Source of the DNA: Neurospora crassa OR74A
Taxonomy: Eukaryota; Ascomycota; Sordariomycetes; Sordariales; Sordariaceae
Direction of reading: 5' to 3'
Length of the DNA stretch: 64,000 nt
Assembly: GCF_000182925.2 (NCBI RefSeq)
Contig: NC_026503.1
Coordinates: 1,550,001 to 1,614,000 of the forward strand
The notes under the pieces were generated by a model. That model searched no databases and was not told the origin of the DNA. It saw only the letters and a list, made by a program, of their open reading frames with translations. The translations under genes and the position numbers were made by a program. Of this stretch, positions 48,059 through 59,987 are shown one piece after another; the stretch's first letter is position 1, and each line of letters starts with the position of its first letter.

Positions 48059-49517
48059 TTTCTTTTTTTCATGCATTCCTTTCTTTCTTTCTACCCTCTC
48101 CTCCCCCCCCCCCGCGAAATCTTACACATTGCTGTTCTTTCTTCTCTTTTATTTTTGGTGTTTGTGTTTCCTTCCGAAAGATTAAAGAGGTTCTTAGTGT
48201 CTGTCTGTCGTTTGGCAACGAAGATGTTTTCAGCTGTCAGTGTATTATATTACCATTTGTATTTTTTTTATTTTTTTTTCGCAGGCTGAAAGGAAATATC
48301 AAAAACGCAATCAATGTAGGAAGGATATGAATGAGGTCTGACGGGAAAGAATAAGATGGTCCCAAGTAAGTGTTTGATCTCATGATAATCTGTTTCTCAT
48401 CCTTCATGCATCCCTCTGTCACCTTCTTCACTAACAAACATGCGCCACCACTAATCACGCATCTATTGCTCTCGATATCAAAGATGGACGGCGTCCAAGT
48501 AGCGGGACTCTGTGCGAGCCTTAAGCTAGAGAAAAGAAATCTAATTACAGTATGGGAGGTTTGTACATGCAAGGTGAACAACAGTGACAGACGGAACGAA
48601 AGGGAGGTACGCATGAATCTGTGACTCGGGGGGCGCGTAAGCTCACTCCTTCATCCTTCGAAGAACAGCGGCCAGACAGATGGGAAAGTAAGTAATCACA
48701 TCTTCCAATTGAGAACACACATCCACACAGGATCTGTCAAAAAAAAAAAAAAAAAAAAAAAAAAGACGCGGTAAACTTATCGAATCAATTTCTCCGCCTA
48801 CTAGATTACCAACATACCAAGCAAAGGTAAGCAAATCAACTGGCCGATCATAACAAACTCGGTTATATTCGAGGGTAAGACCAAGAAGGAAGGCAGGCCG
48901 TCGAGGTTGTGTTATAACGAATTGCTCCATACATACTAACTGATAAACTCACGGTTGCCTCTCAACATTATTCAGCCAGTCAACCAAGGCATCAAGTCAA
49001 AACCATAGGGCATAACATAACGTCTTTAGTATAGTAGTATCCTATGTCAATGCCATGATACCTAAAATCCATTCAACCCCATCCATCCATCCATCCATCC
49101 TGTTACCGAAACACAACCGAATAAGCCGAAAACCTGAATGTCATACGTACCACGTCTTTCATCTTTCTCCTTTCATCTTCGCTTTCTGCTTTAAGTTTAA
49201 TAATTCTCTTTTCTTGCCATGTCATGCCGTACCATATTTATGTCCGTCCGTCCGTCCGTCCGCACGGGGAGTTTCGTATCGTAGGTTATGTATACAAGGA
49301 CTACTACGTAGGTAGTGACCACTACCTGTAGTCTACTGCTTTGTTTACTCCCATTCACCCACCACTTCATGCCCTTCCTCCACTGATGCTGAACACCTGT
49401 TTATTCTTCTTCCGATCGGTAATCATCATCACCGCTATCATCGAAATGGCTACTACTACTGCTCTCCACACGAGACCGCAACTCACGCTGACGCTGGCGA
49501 TGACGCTGATAAGCCCG
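48059..49517. other. Intergenic: downstream of tRNA-Thr and 3' region of the SNF2-type gene
   Basis: No recognisable gene. It contains a 26-nt A run at 48739-48764, (CCAT)n near 49080-49100 and (GTCC)n near 49242-49261. Confidence 0.6.
48063..48069 (+). terminator. RNA polymerase III terminator of tRNA-Thr
   Basis: A T7 run begins five bases after the tRNA 3' end. Confidence 0.85.
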
Positions 49518-52500
49518 CTAATCTTCATCTCCGGCTTCGCTGTCCGCCGCGCTGGTACCGTTCATCACCTGGCTGACGCTCATGCTGTTCACGGCTGATG
49601 TCATTGCGCTGGACGAGGAAGCGGCGTTGTTGTAAGACGTTGAACTGGACACGAGCTTGATCCTGGTCGGTTGGGTCGGTGCTGGCGCTAGCACGGGAGG
49701 TGCCGACGATGGTTGCGGAGTCTCAGTGAAGTTGGTGATGGTGGATGGGGCGACTGAGCCGTCCTTTGTTGAGGATGCTCCGACGGAGAAGGTTGAGGAG
49801 GAGGGGTCCTCGAGGGTGCGGAGTTCGGGGTGATCGTTCAGCTCCTTCTCGAATTGATCCTTGAAGTGAGCCTGAGAGATGGTTGTTAGTGAACAGTTAT
49901 CAAAATGACCAAGGGCAAAAACAACATACCTCTATCCTGTTTGCATCTATGCAAATCATGGATGTCTCCTCGTTGAACGTCCTGCAGTTCCTCACCAACA
50001 ACTCCAAATCTTTCCGCATATCCGAAAGTGAGTGGTAGTCCTCCTTCTTCATCTTCTTTTCGATGTCCTTCATGCAAATCGGGTTCGTAATCATGAGGTA
50101 GTAATCCGGCCATTCACGCTTAGGCGGCAGCTTGACGAAAGGACCAATGATCAGCCTGGTGGGTGGGCCTTCGTCTTCGTCCTTGTCACCATCTAGCTGC
50201 TCGGCAGGCTCATCATCCTCCACTTCAAGGTTCATCAACCCATCAAAGATCCGCCTCATGCTCTGCTGCAGCTTAGTGCGCATTTCTGCTGACATGCGAC
50301 TGTCTCCGTTCGACACCGCCTTGGGCCGGCCACCAGGTCCGCGACGCTTCTTGGTGACAGGAGGTTCATCATCACCATCCTCCCTAGGGCGCTTTTCGAG
50401 ATTCTTGCTGCCAGGCTTACGACCACGCTTTTTGGGCGTCGGCGGGGCGACCTCCACCTCCTCAGTACTAGCCCGACTTACACTTGGTGAGGCATCCACG
50501 GAACCGGAAGCATTGTTGAGGATTGCCATCTTCTTGAGCCTGTTTTGTTCACGGCGTTCCTTACGTGCCGCCTTGCGGGCCGCCGCAGCCTCCGGCGAAT
50601 CATCGTCATCGTCAACTGCCATGAGCCACTGCTCTTCTGTAAGACCATCGTCGTACTTGACCTTTGTGCGCTCACGAGCTCCACGACCGAGAGAGACCGC
50701 TTCTTCTTCCTCAATCGGATTGCCTTCTTGAAGGTAGATATCAGGCAGTTCCTTCTCAGCCATGAGGCGAGGGATACCCTTACATCCCGGCGCCGTACCA
50801 TAGAGCGGATCGCGAGCTCTTTCATCGTCAAGCTGCTGGAACGTGACCAACTCATCTTCGTTACGGGCCAAAATCATGTTGAGTTCCTCGTCATCCATCT
50901 CTTCCTGCTCACCAACCTCCGCCATGTCTGCCGTCTCAAGCAAAGTCCTGAGCATGGCATCACGATCGGTTTCGGACGATTTGTTATCGAAACGACCGGC
51001 TTGAATAACTTTGCCGTCCATATCGAGCTTGAATCTGGCACGTTCCAAGATCTTTTCTTCAACCGAGGCCGAACTGATGAGACGCAGGATACGCACTTCG
51101 TTCTTCTGACCGATACGGTGAGCACGATCCTGAGCCTGCAAATCCTGATGAGGGTTCCAATCCGAATCGTAAATGATGACTGTATCGGCAGTCTGCAAGT
51201 TGAGACCCAAACCACCGGCACGGGTAGAGAGAAGGAACATGAAGTAAGGTGAGTCAGGGGCGTTGAAGAGCCTCAAGAGCTCGGAACGGTCCTCCGCCTT
51301 GGTTGTACCGTCAAGACGGAGGTACTGAATGCCACGGAACCTGAGGAAATCCTCCATAATGTCCATAATAGCGGTCATTTGGAAGAACATCAGGACACGA
51401 TGGCCCGTTGCCTTATACTTGGGCAGCACACGGTCCAGAAGCTCAAACTTACCGGCTGTTCTCCACAGCAGGTCGTTGCTGGTGTTGGTCGGGTTCATTT
51501 GGTTCTCGACTTCGTCAAACACAAATGGATGGTTGCAGAGCTTGCGGAGCTGCATGATCATATTGCTCAAACCACGGGCACCAGTCTTGCCTCCCTTTCC
51601 GTCGCTGACAAGAATCTTTTGGTGGGTAACCATTTGCTTGTACAGACGTTGCTGCAGGGCCGAAAACTTGCACTTGATAACCTTTTCTGTCTTGTCTGGC
51701 AGATCCTTTTCGACATCCTTTTTGAGACGACGCAGCAAGAATGGCCGCAGCACTTTGTGCAGACGACGAATGACGAGAATCTGCTCTTCTTCTGTGAGTT
51801 CCATCTTGTCCTGCCCACCCGTGTTGGCGAAAGGAGTGTTGAACCATTCATCAAAGGTCTTGGCTGATTTGAAGATGTTCGGCAGGACGAAGTTGAGCAT
51901 GGACCACAGCTCGGCAAGGTTGTTTTGCAAGGGAGTACCCGTGAGAATTAAGCGGAATCGGGTGCTGTAGAATTGCTGGATGGTGGCGCTCAGCTTCGAG
52001 TTAGCGTTCTTCATACGATGTCCTTCATCAATGATCATGTGGAACCACTTGATCTTGCTCAACAGCGGGCGATCCTTGATGATGTACTCGTATGTCGTAA
52101 GCAAGACCTGGAATTCCCCACGGCGGATCTTCTCCTGCTGCAGCTTGCGGGTGTTGGGAGGACCTTTGTAGACGATCTTGGCAACGGATGGCGCCCACTT
52201 ATCGAATTCAAGGTTCCAGTTGGTGAGCGTACTGAGCGGAACAATAACCAGGTACGGTCCATTCTGCTGCTTTTTCTCGATGAGATATGTGACCAAACTG
52301 ATTGTCTGAATAGTCTTTCCGAGACCCATTTCGTCGGCCAAGATACCGTTGAGGTTGTTGTTGTAGAGCGACAACATCCACTGCAGACCCTTGAGCTGGT
52401 ACTCCTTGAGAGTGCCACCGACCAGAATACTGGCTTGTTCTGTGACCTCTTCCTTGATTCTGTGCGCAACGGCATAGTAGTCGATCTTCCGGCTACTTTC

Positions 52501-54097
52501 TTCGTCCTCGTCCACATCGCTCTCCTCTTCTGGGATGTTTTGCAAATCGTCGCCATAACGCTCGGCGGCCTCGCGCTGTTGTGCACGAACCGATGAGGCG
52601 AGCTGATGAAGGAAACCGTCAGTCTGGCGGAGAAGGTGAGTAATACGAGTATCCTTGGCCTGGTCGAGCAGCTTGAGATAAGCTTCTTCGTCGTTGGCCT
52701 TGAGGGCCTGCAGACGCTGCTTGGCCGTCCTTTCCACCCTCTTTTGCTCCTCTTTCTCGATGTTGAAGTGATGCGCATACATGAGACGACCCATCTTCTG
52801 TAGCTTGTTACGCTGAATTGAGGCGACGTTTTGTATCTCCACCTTGTGGTTTTGAACCGCTTGCAGAAACTCGACGTGCTTCTTGCGTTCTCTATTCTCG
52901 CGCGCGTCACGTTGCTGCTTCTCAAGCTTCTCGGTAACCCGGGCTTCCCTAACACTCTGCTTCTTCATGCGGCGGTACATTGTCCTATTTGTCGTCATCG
53001 CAAGGTTATCATAGTGTAGCATTTGTTTCCCGACCTTATCCCTCAGCGCTCGCTGTTTGGAGTACAAAGCCAGCTTCTTCATCTCGATAATGGCCTTGCG
53101 CTTAGCCGTGTCATCGGCGACGACTTCATCTTTACTTGTGTCCCAATGCGCCAGGTTACCCGGGAGGCTCTTGAGCTCGGCATAGCGGGCGCTCATGCGA
53201 TTGAACACAATCTTCTCACGGTCTGCTCTCAACTGCTCGAAATCGACACCCGTGGGAAAAATGCCAGGGATGATAAGGCGATTCTTGCGGCGCCCATGCT
53301 CGAGGTAGTTGATGCTGTTTTTGACCAGTCCGGCTTCTAGTGGCAGCTTGACTGTCTTGAGCTCACGCGCCTTTGGTGTTGAATCAGCCTCCTCCTGACC
53401 GTTGGAGCTGCCGGTCTTGGGGGTGTCTTGGGTTGGTGTACTGGAGTTAGTCTGAGCAGCAGACGCATTGGATACCGCTTGCGCAACCTGAGCAGAGTTG
53501 CGCCGAGCCCTGAACTCGTAAAGTTGTTTTTGAAGGGCAGCTGGGACGCCCTGGTTCCGACTTAGCGCTTGGAAAGCCTTTATTTGATCCTTGAGCAACT
53601 GAATCTGAGCCTTTGTGTAGGGAACACCTCCTTGTGGCTGGCCAGTTGGCATACCGACAGGCTTAGCAGCAGGCGTCTTTGGAATCTGAGCTCCAGAGAC
53701 ACCGTCTGTCTGCTGGGGTCCGGGGGCACGGCCAGGCTGACCTCCGTTAACGGCACCGCCTGCCATCTGCTGTTGTTGTTGCTGTTGCTGTTGTTGTTGT
53801 TGTCGTTGCATCTGCTGTTGCTGCTGTTGTTGCTGCTGTCTGCGGGATACGGCCAGGATGATGTTGTGGAGCTTCATAAACTCGGGATCGTTTTGAGGGA
53901 CGCCCTGCTTCTTCAATTGCTGGTAGCGCTGTTGGAAGTTAGCTTGAGACCATGACAGAATCGCAGTGGGATACCCTGATGCGACCAAGAGGAAAGCATA
54001 CCGCATAGACTTCCTGAATCTGCTGGCCGCTCATGTTGGCAGCCATGACCATTTGCGGGTGCTGCGCAACGGCAGCAGGCATTTGGACACCCGCCAT
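49518..54097 (-). CDS. SNF2/STH1-type chromatin-remodeling ATPase with bromodomain
   Basis: Exons 54097-54002, 53928-49930 and 49871-49518 give 1,482 residues. It is the catalytic subunit of a SWI/SNF or RSC-class complex, sliding or evicting nucleosomes with ATP. The order is a short QLQ-like start (SGQQIQEVYARYQQLKKQG), a polyglutamine tract (63-86) and an HSA region near 300-420 rich in Lys/Arg/Glu. The helicase core has DEMGLGKTIQT at about 562, DEGHRMKN at about 664, LTGTPLQNNL, STRAGGLGLNLQTAD, and DRAHRIGQ. Then come a SnAC-like region, AT-hook-like KKRGRKPGSK and GPGGRPK motifs, and a bromodomain at about 1249-1365 (PPKREWPDYYLMI, then NCRTFNE). A Ser/Thr/Pro-rich tail ends the protein. 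The start ATG has an excellent context (CACCATGG). Whether it is the Snf2 or the Sth1 ortholog is not decided by what I can see; the length is between the two yeast proteins. Confidence 0.95.
53767..53838 (-). repeat. Polyglutamine-encoding CAG/CAA tract in the SNF2-type gene
   Basis: Two Gln runs (nine and twelve) are separated by Met-Gln-Arg. Mixed CAG and CAA codons make it less prone to slippage than a pure CAG array. Confidence 0.95.
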
Positions 54098-56074
54098 GGT
54101 GGGAGTAGGAAAGTAAAGGCGTTATCGAGGCTATCGAGACCGTCGGGAGAAGTGAATTCAATGGCTGCCGGCAGATGTCACTGTCGGCGCATATCCATAG
54201 ACGATGATAGTCGCAGTGGGGTGCGTCGCGAAAACACCCTGGTGGACGTGACCAGGACGTGTCGTCAGGCAAAGAAAAAATAAAAAAAAGAGCAGCGAGT
54301 GACAAGCTGTGTCCTAGGGATGGACTGCAATTACTGGGTAATGGAAAGGCAAGAATGCAAAGCTGCGGCAATGTCTGTCTGGGTGGTATGCAAAAGTCCG
54401 GACGACGGATAGACGATGCGCGGTGGACAGTCGTCGGTTCGCGTCGTCGAGGTGTGTGCGACGAGCAAGGGTGGCTTCACCGAGCGTCGAGGGCAGCGGT
54501 TATCAACCTGTGCTGTGGTTCAGCCGTCGTTGTTGGACGAGATGGCTGAAGCGAGATGGTCCGGAAAATGGTCCAGTCCACAACCGTTGGTCCCGTTGCC
54601 GTGGTGCTAAAAGACTATCTGGATCCGATGATCGTCTTGCCGAAGGATGGTGGTGGTGGTGGTGGTGGGTTGGCTGCCGTGGAAAGTGGAATCTGATATT
54701 CCAGTATTGAGTGGCTGCGTAAATTGTCGGTGGTTGATAGACTCTGCGACCGTAGAGCAGGAATTGTTAAGAGAGTCCCAGTTGCACGCCACGCCAAAAG
54801 GCCAGAGCCAAAACCAGGTTGGTGCTGGTAGAGTGGGCAGTGGGGGGGAGAGAAGCGGACGGTCGGGGGCGGCAAAATCAGAGGGTAGACTGGTAGTGAG
54901 TGCACTGGAGACTGTAGTAGTGTATAGACTAGAGGCAGGCCCTCCCTTGAACCTCTGGCCCTACTGAACTGAAGGGAAGGAAGGTCGGACAAGATGAAGG
55001 AAAAAAGCCGGAATGGCAATCGCGGGCGGCGCGTTGGGGGTGGCGGCCGGGTGCGAGTGGGATGCGCCGGGGATTGAGTGGTCCCGTTTTTTGTCGGCGG
55101 TTTCCTGATGGCCTCAATGAGTCGCAGGGGAGAGTGGTGATTTTTTCGATGCACAAGCCTTCGCGTCCAACTGGCTTGGTTGGAAAGTGATGGAGAGAGG
55201 TCACGGTCGGTCGGTCGGTCAGGTCGGCAGAGACAGACAGACAGGCAGACAGACAGACAGACTGGCTCTGTGTGTGAAGGCAGGGCAGCGGCTGCGGGCG
55301 GGCGGGCGACGTGGGAGCGCGCAGACAGAGCCAGCAGGCAGAAACAGCAGCCAGAGTGGCAGTGTCCAGTGCCAGTTCGCCTGCCTGCCCGGCAAAAGCT
55401 GGCAGAGCGGGTCCATGTGGCCAATGCTCGTGTCCAGCCAGAGACTCCACGCGCAAAATTTGGCTGGGGGAAAGGGCTTACATAAGATACGCTCGGTCGC
55501 TTTTTGCAACTCAATCCAGTTTCATGCATTCGACTCTCCCTGACCCGTGCAGAAACCTAGCCATTGAGGGTTTAGCGGCGATACCGAGCAAACTTGGAAC
55601 AGCCAATCGTTGTCTCGGGTCTGAGCGCATGGACCTAGCATTTGCCATTGGTCAAGATACTCAAGCCTAGGCTTTTTGTGTAGATTGTAGTTCTAGTCGC
55701 ATAGTCATTGGAGGTTTCCGTCTCATTCCTGTCCATGGCATTCGTTTGGAAACAACAAAGGACCGTATCGTACCCCTGAGTGGATGTAAACAAACCCAGA
55801 TGACATTCCTGCGGTATCCACATGGAATATCTTTTGAGACTGGCACAATTATAGGTACCGGCAGCTGGTTGAGCTGACTGGTCATCTTTGGTATCAATGA
55901 ATCCCCATCAGAAGGGTCCTATTTCTTTTCATCAGGCTGCCTTTAAATGATCACAACGATGACTCCTCTAAATTTGAAAAACCCCAAAAGGAAAAAAAAA
56001 AAAGAAAGACAAAAAAACTCCGGTGAGAGGACTATATCTCTCTATATGCGCAACACAACGCTATACATGTAGAA
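54098..56074. other. Intergenic: SNF2-type promoter/leader and WDR70 3' region
   Basis: About 2 kb. It includes (GGT)n near 54647-54669 and a GGTC/GACA array at 55203-55262. A 304-codon open frame at 54615-55529 (-) is Pro/Ser/Arg/Cys-rich and includes translated repeats, so I consider it a leader-region artefact. Confidence 0.55.
55203..55262. repeat. (GGTC)n and (GACA)n tetranucleotide repeats
   Basis: Four GGTC units are followed by about nine GACA/GGCA units. Confidence 0.85.
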
Positions 56075-57832
56075 TTACCTCTTAACCTTCTTCCGATCCG
56101 GCCCCTCCCCCTCCTCCTCTCCCTCACTCACATCCGCATACTGCGTAACCGGCTGCGTCTCCTTCCACGCCTTGGTAAACATGGGGTCTTTCTTAGCCAC
56201 CTCCGCATACTTGAGCAGCGCCTCTCGGGGGTCCTCGTGCAGCATTTTGCTGAGCGGGATGTTCTCCGAGATGTGTTTTTCGTCCGGCTGGCTGCGCATA
56301 AAGGGCGTGATCTGCTGCACCTGGGGGCCTCTGGTGCCGCTGCCGGTGCCGCCGCCACGCTTCCCCTTGGGTTTCGGTACCGAGGCCCCGGGGGTGACGA
56401 TGGAGTCGGCGGAGAGGCCGAGGCTCTGGTCCATCGTGAGGTTGGGGTCGTCGTCAATGTGTCGCTTCTTGGGCGCGCGGGACATGACTTCAACGGCACC
56501 GCGGAAGGATTTTTCGGGGTTGAAGAGAATGCGGGTCTCAGCGTTGGCGGAACCGGTAATGATTTGGTTGAGCTTGGGGTGCCATTCGACGACGATGATT
56601 GGTATACCGGGCGTGATGGGCGTAACGTGTTCGGGTCTGAGGTTGCCCGGGTTGAGGATGTGGAGGTGGCCGGATGCAGAACCAGTGATGATCGATCGCG
56701 AGTCCGGAGAGTAGCGAATGTTGGTCATGGGGAAGCGATCCGATGTTGACGGGTGCTCGACCTTGACGAGGGGCTCCTTAAACTTGCGCGTGTCCCATAG
56801 CTTGATCAAGCCGTCACCTCCTCTTGTAACCACCATTCTTCCATCCGCGCTGATATCGATACCGCCTGTCCATGTATCTGGCTTGTGTGCTTCGCGAATT
56901 TCTGCCGCTGGTCGCGTGAAGGGACCGTTACCGCTGTACATGACCAGCGAACCATCCAGAGCGGCCGCCACAAGAACCGGATTGCTCCCCTGGCCAGAGG
57001 CACCCCATACTACCGATGTCATTCTGGTCCGACCAGCCGATCCCGCAGCTTTCGATTTGAAAACAATCACCTCTTTTTGGCTTCTCTTGTTGTTGACGTC
57101 CCAAATTCTTAGCGTGCTGTCCGAGCCAGCAGTAACGCAAAGGTTGGGGTCGCTGGGATGCCATGTGCCTGTTGTAATCTCTCCGACGTGACCCTTTGTG
57201 TTGTGCATGTCGCGAAGATACATATCGCCCTTGACAAACTCTGTCAAGATATCGCCATCCCTCGACATGATCTTGGCTTGGGGGTGCGCTGTCACGCAGA
57301 GAAAGTGGCTGCCCGAAGTAGGGCAGAACTCGGCGCGTTGAATCGGGTGCGAGTCGGTGGTAGCTGATGACTTGTTGGACTCCCACGGATCAACGCTCCG
57401 GAAAGCCCGTAGTGTTGTTGGCGTCATGGCAGAAAAGTCATGCAGCTTGATTGTCCCGTCGAGGGAACCCGTAAGAAGTCGACCGCCGGCCGGGTCCAAG
57501 GACACGCTTGTCACGGCGCGTTCGTGTGTCTTGAGTACAAGCTCGTGGGATACGGGGAACCGATCGCTCTCGTCTTCGGACTCGTCGTCTGAGTCGTCGT
57601 CGTCGTCATCATCATCGTCGCTGTCATTGTCACTATCGTCATCCTTCTTGCGGTCGCCTTTCTTTGGCGCTGCTGGTGTCTCTACCTGTCGCCTCGCCCT
57701 TTCTATCTGCGCCGCGATATTGGCTTCTCTGCTTGTTTTGCCAAAGGACAGCGGCACATATGCGCGCATGGGGTCATCTGGGGCAAGTTGCGGTTGCTCA
57801 ACCAGGTAGTCATCACTGTCGCTATCGCTCAT
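56075..57832 (-). CDS. WDR70: WDR70-like WD40 repeat protein
   Basis: A single exon encodes 585 residues from MSDSDSDDYL. An in-frame ATG at 57922 would add 30 residues, but the Ser/Asp-rich start fits the family better. After a short conserved segment (MRAYVPLSFGKTSREANIAA) comes a long Asp/Ser-acidic tract. A WD40 propeller follows: FPVSHELVLKTHERAVTSV with GSLDGTIKLHD, FLCVTAHPQAKIMSRDG, GHVGEITTGTWHP with GSDSTLRIWDV, GGIDISADGRMVV with GDGLIKLWDT, and TNIRYSPDSRSIITGSASG. The C-terminal part has FNPEKSFRGAV, APKKRHIDD, TPFMRSQPDEKHISENIP and a Lys/Arg end. WDR70 works with DDB1-Cullin4 ubiquitin ligase and has been tied to H2B ubiquitination and DNA end resection in fission yeast and human cells. 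That role is carried over from the family, not shown here. Confidence 0.9.
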   Translation of the reverse strand: MSDSDSDDYLVEQPQLAPDDPMRAYVPLSFGKTSREANIAAQIERARRQVETPAAPKKGDRKKDDDSDNDSDDDDDDDDDSDDESEDESDRFPVSHELVLKTHERAVTSVSLDPAGGRLLTGSLDGTIKLHDFSAMTPTTLRAFRSVDPWESNKSSATTDSHPIQRAEFCPTSGSHFLCVTAHPQAKIMSRDGDILTEFVKGDMYLRDMHNTKGHVGEITTGTWHPSDPNLCVTAGSDSTLRIWDVNNKRSQKEVIVFKSKAAGSAGRTRMTSVVWGASGQGSNPVLVAAALDGSLVMYSGNGPFTRPAAEIREAHKPDTWTGGIDISADGRMVVTRGGDGLIKLWDTRKFKEPLVKVEHPSTSDRFPMTNIRYSPDSRSIITGSASGHLHILNPGNLRPEHVTPITPGIPIIVVEWHPKLNQIITGSANAETRILFNPEKSFRGAVEVMSRAPKKRHIDDDPNLTMDQSLGLSADSIVTPGASVPKPKGKRGGGTGSGTRGPQVQQITPFMRSQPDEKHISENIPLSKMLHEDPREALLKYAEVAKKDPMFTKAWKETQPVTQYADVSEGEEEGEGPDRKKVKR

Positions 57833-58160
57833 TATGCCGGTGTGAGGATACGGAAAGAATTGGTGGTTGTCAGGAGCAAAAAAAAGTGTTGAAACGACAC
57901 CTCGGTCGGACGTTGAGATCATCAAGTTGCCTAACAGCCCCACTGTTTCTTGGCGTGCATTTCAGGGTCCAGGCGGTTGCGGGAGCTGTGACGCTACCCC
58001 GGATTGTTACAGTGTACTTGCAAATTGAAAGATAAATTGCCGGCCATTGAGGTTCTTTTTTGCAGTTTCATCATCCCATATCTCCAACTTCTTTATGTTG
58101 ACTTTGACATAAGCTGTCCTACTAGAAAATCGTACAATAACGCACAACGTCCGCAAAATA
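57833..58160. promoter_or_regulatory. WDR70 promoter and PhyH 3' region
   Basis: A 328-nt spacer between tandem minus-strand genes. It holds the WDR70 promoter and the dioxygenase 3' end. No specific site was recognised. Confidence 0.4.
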
Positions 58161-59200
58161 TCATGCCGCCGCCTGTACACCCTGTGATGCTCCCGGGCCG
58201 GCCGCCTTCTTCAAAGCCTCCAACCTCGCCAGCTCCTCCTGCTTCATCCTCTCCTGGATCCTGACTCTCTCCGGGACAATCTGTTCTCTTGGCCTGGTAA
58301 TCTTCCAGCCTTCCAGGCGGTCTTTTCCAAGAGCCCGCAACGTCACCTGCTCGACGAGTGAATAGTTGCCGTCCTCCCTATCAAAGTTGAACGGCTGCTT
58401 CAGCGCTACTGGCGGGTTGGTAATGATGCGGACGTTCCTCTTCGCGTTGCTGGAGGCCGAGTGCAGCATCAGCGGATGAAGTAAGTACACGTCTCCGACC
58501 TTGCCTGTTGCCTCGACAAACTGGGTGCAACCCTTGGCCGTGTTGTTGAACCAGTTGAGATGCTGCTCTTGCTTGAACTCGGCATCGCTGCGGGGTGCCA
58601 TACGTGGCGAGACACCCTCGGGATGCTCGTACAGGTGTTTGGCGAGGATAGGGATTGCCTCCGGACAGATCATGGTCCCGCCGCCCTCGGGCATGATATC
58701 GGTGAAGAGAGGAATGACGAGCAGGCCCTGCTCCGGGCTGTCAAGGTAGTGGACGAAGAAGTCACCATCGACGTGCCAATTGTCCAGCTTTTGCGGGGGG
58801 ACTGGTTTCCCTTCTTTCTGTGGTGTGCCCAGGTTGACGATAAGGGAGTCCTTCCACTTCTTCGACCAGTTCGCGATCTTATCCTCGCCGCCGCAAAGCT
58901 CGCTGATGGCTGCCCAGGCACGAGGGGCAAAGTCTGCAGCGTCGAACTCCATATGTGAGGGCATGTTGACACGTTCTTTGTTCCAGGTGGACTTGTCGTT
59001 TGGATCCATTCCTAGTCTCGTCCAAACATTGGCGATGATTTCCTGTGCTCTCTGCTGCGTGAAGGCAGCCGGGATCCTGGCATGGTCAGTACCTCGAACG
59101 AGGTTGAACAGCTGGTATGGTGGCATGACACCTACTTGACCCAGCCATGAGTGAGGAAGTGTTCCTTCTCTTCAAGACTCAGAGCAGATGACGACGACAT
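58161..59200 (-). CDS. Phytanoyl-CoA dioxygenase (PhyH)-like Fe(II)/2-oxoglutarate oxygenase
   Basis: Exons 59200-59136 and 59076-58161 give 326 residues. The 59-nt intron (GTAGGT, CTGAC, CAG) splits a lysine codon in HGWVK-IPAAFT. The double-stranded beta-helix fold shows the iron ligands: HVDGDF (His and Asp near residue 121) and a distal His in LLHPLMLHSASSN (near 222), followed by Arg in RNVRIITNPP for 2-oxoglutarate. TPQKEGKPVPPQKL and GLLVIPLFTDIMPEGGGTM are typical of the fungal subfamily. The substrate is unknown; fungal members are not necessarily phytanoyl-CoA hydroxylases. The C terminus is Ala/Gly-rich with no peroxisomal SKL signal. A second in-frame ATG lies ten codons upstream (59230), preceded by TTTCTACAG, which could instead be a 5' UTR intron acceptor. 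Confidence 0.9.
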
Positions 59201-59987
59201 GTTCAGTGTGATGTTGCCTTTGGGACACATCCTGTAGAAAGTAGCGTAAAGAACAAGGCTATAGACTGGAACGGGGCCGACAAGCTATCTCTACCCTTAT
59301 ATACTCTTTTCAAGATCCCGCCAGAAACTAACCCAGGCTAATCAATCCGACTGTCACGACAACTCCGGACTCCGAATGGAATGCCGCCTCACACTGCGCC
59401 ACGAGGCAGCTAGGTAATCCATCCTTGCTCCGTAGGCGCCCTAGGCTACGTGTAACCGGCGGGGTGGTTTTTGGTTTAACCAGAAATACCCTATTGGATA
59501 TCGCCAGGTTTATTGGAGAGTACGGCATCACCAGTTTTCCATTTTCGTGATAGCGGCCTTTCTGAACCTGAACATCATGTCCCAGTGGTGTGGTTGACAA
59601 CATCCCGTCGTCAGGGGCAGATCCAGCTTGTCATCGGATGATAGTAACGGAACTCTAAAAAGGTTCCCGGTTGCGGGGCGTTTTCAGCGGGACATCAAGG
59701 AAGGTGTGGGCGTGATGCGGGGGAGCTTGAGCCGAACAGCGGCGACATGACGGCAAGCTGCCCTATTGGCTGCTAACAGAGCGTTTGTGTTTCCACTGTC
59801 ACGCTGCAGTCGATCGGACAAAGACATGGATCCCGTCCTTGTTCCCTTCATCACTTTTCCACTTTAATATTCCGGCCCACGATACTTGGAAGAGGTACCA
59901 TTCTTGGAACGACGACACACACGGCAACGAGAATTTTACGCGAATAGCTTGAGGAAGACCAGACTGTTATATTCGCGAGATACCAAG
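59201..59987. promoter_or_regulatory. Divergent promoter region, PhyH-like (-) and SWC5 (+)
   Basis: A 787-nt region between two divergent start codons. No coding sequence was recognised and no site assigned. Confidence 0.45.

Noticed and set aside
54615-55529. 304-codon open frame on the minus strand, upstream of the SNF2-type gene
   Set aside because: It translates simple repeats (VCLSVCLSVCL-like) and Pro/Ser/Arg-rich sequence, typical of a chance frame in CT-rich DNA.
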